The notes under the pieces are model-generated. The model saw nothing but the letters and a program-made list of their open reading frames with translations, was not told where the DNA came from and searched no databases. Position numbers and translations under genes: made by a program. Shown here one piece after another: positions 16,277 to 23,691 of a stretch of DNA of 51,648 bases. Origin of the DNA: Clostridia bacterium (lineage in GTDB: Bacteria > Bacillota > Clostridia > Oscillospirales > CAG-272). The stretch covers positions 1-51,648 of the forward strand of contig JAFUMU010000034.1 in NCBI GenBank assembly GCA_017482495.1, written 5' to 3'. The number at the start of each line of letters is the position of its first letter. Position 1 is the first letter of the stretch.

Positions 16277-16287
16277 GTGCGCCCGTT
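16264..16287 (+). terminator. Stem-loop overlapping the spoVAC stop codon
   Basis: Stem AACGGGCGC / GCGCCCGTT with a 6-base loop (CTGAGT) that contains the spoVAC TGA stop codon. The trailing sequence TACTACTATAT is not a clean T run, so termination may be weak. Confidence 0.6.
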
Positions 16288-16302
16288 ACTACTATATAAA
16301 GC

Positions 16303-16821
16303 CTATTCTTTAACAATATTATCAGGAAATCTATACTCCATTAAAGTCGTATCTGCCCAATTACCAAATCGGTCTTTTGCAATTCGTTCTCTGTATCCAA
16401 TGGTTCTGAAACCACACTTATTATGTAGCTTGATACTGTTTTCGTTTGTTGAAAAAATAGAGGAGTACAAACACCATATACCAATTTTAGGTGCTTCCTC
16501 AATTAGTTTTTTAAGCAAAATCGTTCCTACACCGTTATTGTGAAATTGCTCTTCAACATATACCATTACTTCCATAACACCGGAATAATGGGATTTGTTT
16601 GAAACGGGACTTACAGCAGCAAATCCAATGATTTCATCGTTGTGTACGGCTACATATCTGCAATTTTTGATATGTGCTGCATCCCATTCTTCCCATATAG
16701 GATAAGCTGTAGTAAATGTTGTTTTGCCTGAGTCTATTCCTTGCTTATATATTTCAAGCACCTTGTCCCAATCTTCAAAAGCCATATTTCGTATAATTAC
16801 ATCACACGTATCAAAGCTCAT
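16303..16821 (-). CDS. GNAT family N-acetyltransferase (phosphinothricin acetyltransferase-like)
   Basis: A 172-residue cytoplasmic acetyltransferase. It follows the phosphinothricin acetyltransferase pattern: IRNMAFEDWDKVLEIYKQGI near the start, GKTTFTTAYPIWEEWDAAH, the acetyl-CoA loop VYVEEQFHNNGVGTILLKKL near residues 88-107, and SIKLHNKCGFRTIGYRERI near the end. Relatives acetylate amino-acid-like toxins or methionine derivatives, and the substrate here is unknown. AAAGGAG lies ten bases before the ATG. It is located in a patch of lower GC and different codon use (many AAT, ATA and TTT codons) together with the two genes upstream, which suggests recent arrival. It is convergent with spoVAC. 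Confidence 0.88.
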   Translation of the reverse strand: MSFDTCDVIIRNMAFEDWDKVLEIYKQGIDSGKTTFTTAYPIWEEWDAAHIKNCRYVAVHNDEIIGFAAVSPVSNKSHYSGVMEVMVYVEEQFHNNGVGTILLKKLIEEAPKIGIWCLYSSIFSTNENSIKLHNKCGFRTIGYRERIAKDRFGNWADTTLMEYRFPDNIVKE

Positions 16822-16838
16822 ATTTGCACAACTCCTTT

Positions 16839-17087
16839 TTACTTTTCGAAATGAGATTTGATTTTTTCATTTTCCTCCGCATACATAATTGGTACGATTT
16901 CCATATCATCTTCATGCACAGAAATAGTAGCAATATCAGGTCTGTCATAGCATTGTGGAAAATTTACAAGCCAATATCCATTGATACATTCATCAAAGCA
17001 AATCCAACCGTACATTCCTTTGTGTACACCCTCTTTAGTGTACTTTTCTTTTTCAACTCTAATTCTTACACAATCCATTTCTTTCAT
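16839..17087 (-). CDS. Small protein, probable immunity protein (DUF4926-like)
   Basis: An 82-residue protein without signal peptide or membrane helix. It reads as a small beta-rich fold: DCVRIRVEKEKYTKEGVHKG, then WLVNFPQCYDRPDIATISVH. The layout (DxVRI near the start, a glycine turn GxxGW, a central VNF strand, and an ATISVHEDDMEIVP end) resembles DUF4926-type immunity proteins, though the match is by eye. ATG 17087 is chosen because GGAG lies nine bases upstream; in-frame ATGs at 17096 and 17102 have worse placement. It begins one base after the stop of the larger gene upstream, so the two are translationally linked. This matches a toxin gene followed by its immunity gene. Moderate confidence in role, good confidence that it is a gene. 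Confidence 0.65.
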   Translation of the reverse strand: MKEMDCVRIRVEKEKYTKEGVHKGMYGWICFDECINGYWLVNFPQCYDRPDIATISVHEDDMEIVPIMYAEENEKIKSHFEK

Positions 17088-17088
17088 T

Positions 17089-17646
17089 CTATTCATCTCC
17101 ATAAGGTGTTGCTAATTGTATATGGCCATCAGGACGGACCATCCATCCTGTTATAAAAGAGACTGTTCCCGAGCCGTCTTTTCTCGGTATTTCTACCCTT
17201 ATATTTATTCGCTGGCCGTTGCAGTCAAGTTTGTTCAGGGTATATTTACCGTTTATATATTTTTGCAAACCTTGTCTTTCTATTTCAGCTTTTAACCAAT
17301 TTGAGTCTTCTACTGTATATCCCCAACTTATAAACATATCTTCTTTATGATGAGAATAACTACCGTTGGTGTTAAAAAAATACGGATCAAACTTACTGTA
17401 AGCAGCATTGCTCGTACAGTTATACATAACGTTAACATACGGAATATCCACAAAAATACAATGGCAAAAGGGATGATGAGGCCATTTAAGAGTTTTTTCT
17501 TTCGCAAACCAACATTCGTGAAGCTTTAAACATATTTCACAATGAGTCTTTCCTGTATTTCGGTGAATCCAAACGTTCCATTCAGGTTCTTGCGGAATAG
17601 GCTTTCCACTGCTTGCAGCTTTTACAACTTGTGATAAATAGTCCAA
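17089..17646 (-). CDS. Probable polymorphic toxin C-terminal fragment (DUF6883-like)
   Basis: A 185-residue protein with no signal peptide. The N-terminal 70 residues hold a Cys/His cluster, THCEICLKLHECWF then WPHHPFCHCIF, which resembles the CxxC...HPxCxC motif in phage head-morphogenesis (SPP1 gp7-like) proteins that often carry toxins. The C-terminal 90 residues (WLKAEIERQGLQKYINGKYT, NGQRINIRVEIPRKDG, FITGWMVRPDGHIQLATPYG) resemble the DUF6883 domain, found as a toxin tip in polymorphic toxins. The start is TTG 17646 with AAAGG eight bases upstream. It is directly followed by a small putative immunity gene. No secretion system or leader domain is visible nearby, so this may be an orphan toxin module. 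AT-rich composition fits acquisition. Activity is not known. Confidence 0.6.
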   Translation of the reverse strand: MDYLSQVVKAASSGKPIPQEPEWNVWIHRNTGKTHCEICLKLHECWFAKEKTLKWPHHPFCHCIFVDIPYVNVMYNCTSNAAYSKFDPYFFNTNGSYSHHKEDMFISWGYTVEDSNWLKAEIERQGLQKYINGKYTLNKLDCNGQRINIRVEIPRKDGSGTVSFITGWMVRPDGHIQLATPYGDE

Positions 17647-17780
17647 TAGTTCTACCTTTCTTATTATAACATAAATTTGACCAAGTGTATACAGAGCTCT
17701 TTGCTTGTTCGTTTACTATTATAATTAGCGCTTTGATGCTTTTCTCCCAACGTGGAGTAACTGATGCGGTTATGCAAAAA

Positions 17781-17826
17781 ATATTTTTCGATTATTCACC
17801 GAAAAATATATAACCCGTGGTATAAT
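17781..17826 (+). promoter_or_regulatory. Promoter region and palindrome upstream of the glycyl radical enzyme
   Basis: A consensus TATAAT lies at 17821-17826. A perfect 10-bp inverted repeat, ATATTTTTCG at 17781-17790 and CGAAAAATAT at 17800-17809 with a 9-base centre, covers the expected -35 position, where no good -35 box is present. This suggests regulated expression, for instance by an activator or a repressor bound there. Confidence 0.55.
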
Positions 17827-17845
17827 AAAGGCGAGGTGATGAACG

Positions 17846-19981
17846 GTGGAATTTTTTGCAACTAACGGAATACGTCCCGTACGTCTCAGCGAGGATACAA
17901 GGCGCTTCGCACACGAATCAGTTAACCACAGATACGGAAAGGAAACGTGGGAATGCCCCGCCGTTTCCATGGACGATATCGACGGCTTTGACAAGCTTTC
18001 CGATATTGATAAATACGACAGGATAATAGAGCGCATTGCCAAAACTGCGCCCATCCGCATTTGCGACGGCGAGAAGATAAGCGGTGCGGCAACTCTCGGC
18101 TATGCCATCACGCACAACGTCCCCGCCACCTTCGGCGGAAACCTTATATTCGGCTCGGTAAGCCATCTTACCATAGATTTCGAAACGGTGGTGCGCTGTG
18201 GTGTTGACCACATTCAGCGCTGTGCAGAGGATGCATTTAAAAAGCATAAGGGCACAGAGAGAGAAAGATTTGCAAAAAGCTGTCTTAACTGCCTTGACTA
18301 TTTCAGAATTTGGCACGGCAGATATCTTGATGCGCTCAGCATCTTGCCGGAATACAAAGATAATTACGAGGCTCTGAAAAACGTTCCCTTCTCCCCTGCA
18401 AAAAGCTTCGCCCAGGCACTTCAAAGCATATGGTTCGTCTTCGCCTTCAACCGACTCTGCGGCAACTGGCCCGGCATCGGAAGAATAGATATGCTTCTGG
18501 GAGACTATCTTGAAAAGGACCTTAAGGACGGCGTCATCACCTTGAGCGAGGCAAGAGAGCTCCTGGCTCACTTCTTCATCAAGGGATGCGAATGGATCTG
18601 CGGCGGCGACTACGGCAGCGGAGACGCTCAGCACTATCAGAACATCCTCCTTGCAGGAATTGACGAAAACGGAAACGAGATAACCAACTCTGTTACCTAT
18701 CTTGTTCTCGACGTGCTTGAGGAGCTTGGAATAAGCGACTTCCCCACTACCGTGAGGATAGGTAAAAACACCGACCCCAAGCTTCTTCGCAGAATATCGG
18801 AGGTGATCCGTCTCGGCGGAGGAGTTATCGCGATTTACAACGAAGACCTTGTTATCGACTCTCTCACAATGAGAGGCTATTCCCTCTCCGAGGCAAGAAA
18901 ATTTGCCAACGACGGCTGCTGGGAGATACAGATCCCCGGCAAGACCTTCTTCACCTATGCTCCCTTCGACAGCCTGCAGATACTGCAGAGAGAAACTCTC
19001 GCAGAGTATAGCGAGAACGTGGATTTCCCCGATTTCGACTCACTTTACAAAAAATACATAAGCGACCTTGAGAGAAACGTTTCCAAAATATTTTCCGACA
19101 GAAAAAGATATGAATACAACGTAAAATGCGAAAAAGAGCGCAAGTGGTTTTGGGAGCCGCCCATCCCCTGCACAGTGGTTTCTCTCTTCGAGGACGGATG
19201 CATTGAAAAGGGACTTTCATATTTTGAGGGAGGCCCCCGCTACAACGTTGTTTCTCCCCACATAGGCGGTCTGCCTGATACGGCAAACAGCCTCTACGCC
19301 ATAAAAAAGCTCGTTTTTGACGATTGTAAGCTGTCCCTCTCCGAGCTTTTGAAAATACTTAAGAGTAACTGGGAAGATAACGAGCATCTGCGCAGATATG
19401 CCATGAATAAATACGTCTATTTCGGCAACGATAACGACGAGGTGGATACCATCGCCTCAAACATCGTCCGTGATTTTGCCAAAATATGCGATGATATCAG
19501 CGCCACCTGCCCATATGACACACCCGCAGGAATAAGCACCTTCGGACGTCAGATAGAATGGTCGGGCAAGAGATATGCAACCCCCTTCGGCAGAAGAGCG
19601 GGAGATATACTCTCGGGCAACTTCTCTCCCACACCGGGAACTGACAGAGAGGGCGCAACTGCCATCATCCGCTCCTATTGCAAGGCAGACCTGAGACACA
19701 CAGCATCGGGCGCAGCCCTTGACATAAAGCTTATGCCCGGCGTTGTTAAGGGCGACGTTGGACTTGATGCCATCAGCGCGCTTATACAGGGCTTTGCTTC
19801 CCTGGGAGGCCATTTCATGCAAATTGATATTGCAGATGCCGAGCTTCTGAAAGCGGCACAAGAACATCCCGAGGAATACCAGAACCTTTCCGTTCGTGTT
19901 TCGGGCTGGAATGCTCGCTTCGTGACCCTCAGCCGCGAATGGCAGGATATGATAATCGCCCAGACAGGACGCGACATATGA
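17846..19981 (+). CDS. Glycyl radical enzyme (pyruvate formate-lyase-like), substrate unknown
   Basis: A 711-residue oxygen-sensitive radical enzyme. The C-terminal radical site reads VRVSGWNARF with the radical glycine at about G687; the usual motif is RVxGYxxxF, so Trp replaces Tyr. The active-site loop reads FANDGCWEIQIPGKTFF with C358 and E360, the CxE pattern of dehydratase/decarboxylase-type glycyl radical enzymes rather than the CC pair of true pyruvate formate-lyase. It is shorter than most (about 760-850 residues). Start GTG 17846 has GAGGTG seven bases upstream. No radical-SAM activase is encoded nearby, which is unusual because these genes normally sit side by side. The next gene, convergent, is a glycosidase. 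The substrate cannot be told; a polyol or sugar-derived compound would fit the neighbour but is a guess. Confidence 0.85.
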   Translation: MEFFATNGIRPVRLSEDTRRFAHESVNHRYGKETWECPAVSMDDIDGFDKLSDIDKYDRIIERIAKTAPIRICDGEKISGAATLGYAITHNVPATFGGNLIFGSVSHLTIDFETVVRCGVDHIQRCAEDAFKKHKGTERERFAKSCLNCLDYFRIWHGRYLDALSILPEYKDNYEALKNVPFSPAKSFAQALQSIWFVFAFNRLCGNWPGIGRIDMLLGDYLEKDLKDGVITLSEARELLAHFFIKGCEWICGGDYGSGDAQHYQNILLAGIDENGNEITNSVTYLVLDVLEELGISDFPTTVRIGKNTDPKLLRRISEVIRLGGGVIAIYNEDLVIDSLTMRGYSLSEARKFANDGCWEIQIPGKTFFTYAPFDSLQILQRETLAEYSENVDFPDFDSLYKKYISDLERNVSKIFSDRKRYEYNVKCEKERKWFWEPPIPCTVVSLFEDGCIEKGLSYFEGGPRYNVVSPHIGGLPDTANSLYAIKKLVFDDCKLSLSELLKILKSNWEDNEHLRRYAMNKYVYFGNDNDEVDTIASNIVRDFAKICDDISATCPYDTPAGISTFGRQIEWSGKRYATPFGRRAGDILSGNFSPTPGTDREGATAIIRSYCKADLRHTASGAALDIKLMPGVVKGDVGLDAISALIQGFASLGGHFMQIDIADAELLKAAQEHPEEYQNLSVRVSGWNARFVTLSREWQDMIIAQTGRDI

Positions 19982-19986
19982 TAATA

Positions 19987-20018
19987 AAAAAGCAGTAGCA
20001 AAAATGCTACTGCTTTTT
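19987..20018. terminator. Bidirectional terminator between two convergent genes
   Basis: Stem GCAGTAGCA / TGCTACTGC with an AAAA loop, flanked by five A on the left and five T on the right, so it works in both directions. It serves the glycyl radical enzyme gene and the glycosidase gene. Confidence 0.9.
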
Positions 20019-20019
20019 G

Positions 20020-21465
20020 TTATACAAGCTTAAGTACCACGCCGGGCTCGGATGTATCAGCATCGGGCTGTGCTTCTCTTCCCACAAAGGATATAAGCTG
20101 ACCGGGGATCTTGAGCCTTCCGTTCTCTATCTTAACATACTCAGTCATATCATATGCCGCGTCTCCCGCAATATCCTGCATCAGCACCCGGCTGTATTCT
20201 GCTGTAGTTGTGAGAGAAAACGACTTATACTCTCCGAATATGCCCACTGTGTCTGCCGCACCTATATTGACTTCCACGTGACATTTCGGAATACAGTATA
20301 GCTTTTTCAGCGAGCGTCCCAAGGTTGCAACGGAATAAACGCCGTTTGGGTTAAGAGACGCAACGCAGAAAGGCTTCTCGCCTATATCCGAAATAACACA
20401 GGGAAGCTCTGTGTTTCTGGCAATCGCCACAGGCGCGGTCTTTGTCAGTACGCCGTCAACAGTATTATCTTTAATAATACCGTGCCCAAGCCACCAAGCC
20501 TCTATCTCCTCTTCCACCTTTCTGTATTCCCACACGTCGTCAAGAGTTTCGCTTGAAGCAATAAACGTTCCGCCGCTGAAGGCAGGAGCAACTCTGTGCC
20601 ATCTTGCGGCTCTTGCCACCTCAAACATTTTTGTTTTCAAATCTCTGTGAACTGCGGGGAAGGACATATCCGCTCTTCCGTCGGGGAGACATCCGCTGTG
20701 AGGATGACGCATGATTCCCATTGCATATCCGCACGCCGCCGCGATATACGCCTCGTCCTCGCAGTTGATAAGTCCCATTGCAGGATCCTTGGGCGCAGGT
20801 GCGTCGCTGTAGTGCACAAGCTTTTCGAGAGTCATGGGAATAGACATAAGGGCAGGAACGTCGTATGTCCTGAAGGTCTGCGCATAGGGGATAACTTCTT
20901 TTATGATGGAATGCTCTATAACAAGCTCGGGAGCATACTCCGCCGCAAGGTCGGTGAGCATTTTTCTATACTGAAGTGAGTGATCCTTTGCGCCCCAGTC
21001 AACCTTCCAATATGAAACCCCCGCTTCATTTGCCGCAATTATGCGCTCCTTCCAATATTCCGTTTCCGTTTTACCCTCGGAATATATAGACGATTCCTGA
21101 GCGCACACCCAGCCGCCCAGCCCCTTCCATCCAAGGCTTTTTATCTTCTTTGAAAGAGATTCAAGACTGTAGCTTGGAAATTTATCGGGGCTGAGGATAA
21201 GACTTCCGTGATATCTTTCATCGTTTGAAAGAGGTACGTCCCAACTGTCATCCATAACTATAAAAAGGTCGCCTCTTGCCTTTTCGTGAAAATATGCCCA
21301 TCCGTAGGGCTTCTCAGGGTTAAAAAGCGAGTTTTCATTTATTGCCCTTCTCTGCTCGCCCGGCTTGCCGTCGCTTGTAGCATAAAGCTGTGTTTGCCAC
21401 GTACAGTAATAATCAGGCGTCGGATTTACAACATCAGGAATAAGATCTATATCTGTTTTCTTCAT
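20020..21465 (-). CDS. GH36/clan D-like glycoside hydrolase (alpha-galactosidase-like)
   Basis: A 481-residue protein without signal peptide, so probably cytoplasmic. The catalytic barrel is recognised from FIVMDDSWDVPLSNDERYHG near the N-terminus, SLSKKIKSLGWKGLGGWVCA, and ISYWKVDWGAKD-type sequence (here VSYWKVDWGAKDHSLQYRKM), where the Asp in KVDWG matches the nucleophile of GH27/GH36/GH31-like clan D enzymes. The C-terminal 120 residues look like a beta-sandwich. It is shorter than classic 700-residue GH36 enzymes, so a raffinose-synthase or uncharacterised subgroup is possible. ATG 21465 follows CGAGGAT; an upstream in-frame ATG at 21510 lacks a site. It is convergent with the glycyl radical enzyme gene. 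Exact sugar specificity is open. Confidence 0.75.
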   Translation of the reverse strand: MKKTDIDLIPDVVNPTPDYYCTWQTQLYATSDGKPGEQRRAINENSLFNPEKPYGWAYFHEKARGDLFIVMDDSWDVPLSNDERYHGSLILSPDKFPSYSLESLSKKIKSLGWKGLGGWVCAQESSIYSEGKTETEYWKERIIAANEAGVSYWKVDWGAKDHSLQYRKMLTDLAAEYAPELVIEHSIIKEVIPYAQTFRTYDVPALMSIPMTLEKLVHYSDAPAPKDPAMGLINCEDEAYIAAACGYAMGIMRHPHSGCLPDGRADMSFPAVHRDLKTKMFEVARAARWHRVAPAFSGGTFIASSETLDDVWEYRKVEEEIEAWWLGHGIIKDNTVDGVLTKTAPVAIARNTELPCVISDIGEKPFCVASLNPNGVYSVATLGRSLKKLYCIPKCHVEVNIGAADTVGIFGEYKSFSLTTTAEYSRVLMQDIAGDAAYDMTEYVKIENGRLKIPGQLISFVGREAQPDADTSEPGVVLKLV

Positions 21466-21619
21466 AGTATATCCTCGTATGCTTTCAACACATTTTTCGT
21501 ATTGTACCATAAATCTCCCTTAAAGTAAATATTCTCTCAGATATTCTGCATATCTACACATTTTGAGCCTTCCCATACACTAAAGATAAACTAAGATACA
21601 AAGCCTATCACCAAATAAG

Positions 21620-21645
21620 AAAAACTGACGAAAATGTCAGTTTTT
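21620..21645 (-). terminator. Terminator of the YitT/acyltransferase operon
   Basis: Stem AAAAACTGAC / GTCAGTTTTT with a 6-base loop directly after the acyltransferase stop; on the minus strand it ends in TTTTTCTTATTT. Confidence 0.8.
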
Positions 21646-21646
21646 C

Positions 21647-22651
21647 TTATTTCTCTTTAGCTTTATCGATCAGCGCAGTTATCCAGTGCCCTGTGAATCC
21701 CCACTTTGCCACTGCAGAGCCTATCTTGTTTCCAAAAACCAAAACTATAACAACAGAGATCAATGCAGTGACTATGAAAAAATGCAGAGCACTCATATGT
21801 GTAATATTATTTTTCATCAATATCTTTATGAAAAATCCGTGGAAAATATATATGGGGAAAGTATTCTGTCCTACTACTGTCAAAAGCGGCACCTTAATAT
21901 TTGGAATTGAAAACAGCAAAAAGCCTATCCATACAAAACCAACTACCATTAAGAATACTCTCAGATGCCACGTATCACCTGTCTTTACATATGCAAAAAC
22001 ACCGTATAGTTCGTTGAGCCCAACCGTTTTGCTTTTCAGGATAACCGTTTCAACTACCACAACAGCTATAGCCAAAAGAGCAGCGCATACTGATTTTATG
22101 CCAATTCTCATACCTTGTATCTTTTCTGCAAGTGCTATATCCTTTGCATAATGGCCTGCTACAAAGAAAGGAAGGAATGTGAAAAATCTACCCATAGCAA
22201 ATGAATATTCAATACCGGTATTGAATCCTGATATAATGGAAACCACTGCGCTTATTGCAAAAACGATCCATCTCAATACAGCCTTGTTGGTGGTGATAAA
22301 TGGGATAAGCATACAGTAAAATGCCATTGCTAACAAATACCACAGTGTAAACTGAGGCATGCTCATAATAAAAATATTTGATGCACCGTTAAGATAATAT
22401 TTAGTGAAAACATTATATATAAGCTGCAAAAGTACATAAGGATATATATATCCTATAAATATCCTTTTGGGATGAAATTTCGCAAAATAGCCTGATATAA
22501 AAACAAAAACAGGCATATGGAATGAATAAATAAATTCAGTAAGATATCTTATTTTCAAGCTGCCGGAAATTTCAAAAAAATGACCTATGACCACTAAAAA
22601 TATAAGTAGTGATCTGATATTGTCCATTTTATAGCTTCTGATGTTACTCAT
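21647..22651 (-). CDS. Acyltransferase family 3 membrane protein
   Basis: A 334-residue multi-pass membrane protein with about ten hydrophobic helices. The start RSYKMDNIRSLLIFLVVIGH is the classic acyltransferase-3 opening, with the conserved Arg and His near the first helix; FHMPVFVFISGYFAKF and VGQNTFPIYIFHGFFIKIL are also typical. Such enzymes O-acylate cell wall or surface sugars. The ATG overlaps the stop of the upstream yitT-type gene as TAATG, so translation is coupled. The acceptor cannot be predicted. Pairing with a YitT protein is not a pattern I recognise. A strong terminator follows. Confidence 0.88.
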   Translation of the reverse strand: MSNIRSYKMDNIRSLLIFLVVIGHFFEISGSLKIRYLTEFIYSFHMPVFVFISGYFAKFHPKRIFIGYIYPYVLLQLIYNVFTKYYLNGASNIFIMSMPQFTLWYLLAMAFYCMLIPFITTNKAVLRWIVFAISAVVSIISGFNTGIEYSFAMGRFFTFLPFFVAGHYAKDIALAEKIQGMRIGIKSVCAALLAIAVVVVETVILKSKTVGLNELYGVFAYVKTGDTWHLRVFLMVVGFVWIGFLLFSIPNIKVPLLTVVGQNTFPIYIFHGFFIKILMKNNITHMSALHFFIVTALISVVIVLVFGNKIGSAVAKWGFTGHWITALIDKAKEK

Positions 22652-23529
22652 TATTTTACATGTATAAAGTTTCCGTACGTTTCGTTTACAAGCTCGTAAA
22701 ATGCAAATGTGTCGCTGTAGCTGCCGATTATGTTCTTAACGTCTGTAAGCTGATGCTTGTTTACTACGCAAATAAGAACGCTTTTTTCTGTATTAGTATA
22801 TGTACCCACAGCATCCAGCTTCGTGGTGCTGTGCATAAGACGGTCGGAAACCTCTTTGGATATCTCATCGGGATGAGTTGTTATAATAGTGAATTTGTAT
22901 GCAGTCTTTGTACCCTTTATCATATAGTTACCGACAAAGTTGGATATGAAGCAATATGTGATACAAAGGGCAACAGGCTTGTAGTCTGCGCTTCCGCCCT
23001 CAGAGTATACGAACAGTGAAACAACCGCCACAATGGCATTGAGAATAAACGTTACCTTAAAGAAATTTGTCTCGGGTCTTACCTTGTTTATATATCTTGA
23101 AACGATGTCTGTTCCGCCGGTTGATGCGTTGCACTTAAGACACATTCCGTATACAAGACCTGAGATAACACCGCTTATGATAACGGGAAATATAGTGTCG
23201 TGACCCTGAGCGTTGTACTTGATAAAATCCGTGTTTGACTGCTGGAGAAGCAGATACGCCGCAGAATATACAAGGGAGAATACCAAGGTCTTTACTGCAA
23301 ATCTCCTGTCCACAAGAAAATATGCAAGAATACAAAGAGGAACGTTGATAATAAGAGACATATAGCTGATACTGAAGCCTGTTTTGAACTGTATCATAGT
23401 TGCAATACCGTTAAGCCCCGCAGGAGCAAAATGATTTTCAACGATAAAGATATGATAGTTGAAGGCGAGTATAACAGCCACGCCGATTATTATAGCGTAA
23501 GAAAAGATTTTTTTTATAGTATTATTCAC
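22651..23529 (-). CDS. YitT family membrane protein
   Basis: A 292-residue protein with five or six hydrophobic helices in the first 200 residues (DUF161-like), including PAGLNGIATMIQFKTGFSIS and CNASTGGTDIVSRYINKVRP, the conserved glycine-rich membrane motifs. The C-terminal 85 residues form the soluble DUF2179 domain (KFTIITTHPDEISKEVSDRL), which in related proteins folds like a small ligand-binding sensor. GTG 23529 is chosen because GAGGTG lies six bases upstream; ATGs at 23535 and 23550 are in frame but overlap or precede that site. The biochemical role of YitT proteins is not established. The stop overlaps the acyltransferase start. Confidence 0.88.
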   Translation of the reverse strand: MNNTIKKIFSYAIIIGVAVILAFNYHIFIVENHFAPAGLNGIATMIQFKTGFSISYMSLIINVPLCILAYFLVDRRFAVKTLVFSLVYSAAYLLLQQSNTDFIKYNAQGHDTIFPVIISGVISGLVYGMCLKCNASTGGTDIVSRYINKVRPETNFFKVTFILNAIVAVVSLFVYSEGGSADYKPVALCITYCFISNFVGNYMIKGTKTAYKFTIITTHPDEISKEVSDRLMHSTTKLDAVGTYTNTEKSVLICVVNKHQLTDVKNIIGSYSDTFAFYELVNETYGNFIHVK

Positions 23530-23613
23530 GTCCATCACCTCGTAGAACATTTTACTACAAATCCCGACAAATGTAAATAGATTTAATATGGTAAAATCCT
23601 TTAATACTGCAAA

Positions 23614-23679
23614 GAGCGACGAGAACGGCCGTGCCCTAAAACAAAAGTGCCGGGCGGGGACGCATCGTCGCTCCTTACG
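23614..23679. repeat. Repeat family 2, single unit
   Basis: Inverted repeat GAGCGACGA at 23614-23622 and TCGTCGCTC at 23665-23673, followed by CTTACGG. It belongs with the units near 35789-35865 and 50833-50860, which share AGCGACGAG...CGTCGCTCC and then CTACAG or CTACGA. It fills the gap between yitT and the endolysin gene. Confidence 0.65.
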
Positions 23680-23691
23680 GATATTAATCGA

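Noticed and set aside
17846-19981. True pyruvate formate-lyase (pflB)
   Set aside because: It lacks the adjacent Cys-Cys pair of PflB and carries the GCxE loop of other glycyl radical enzymes.
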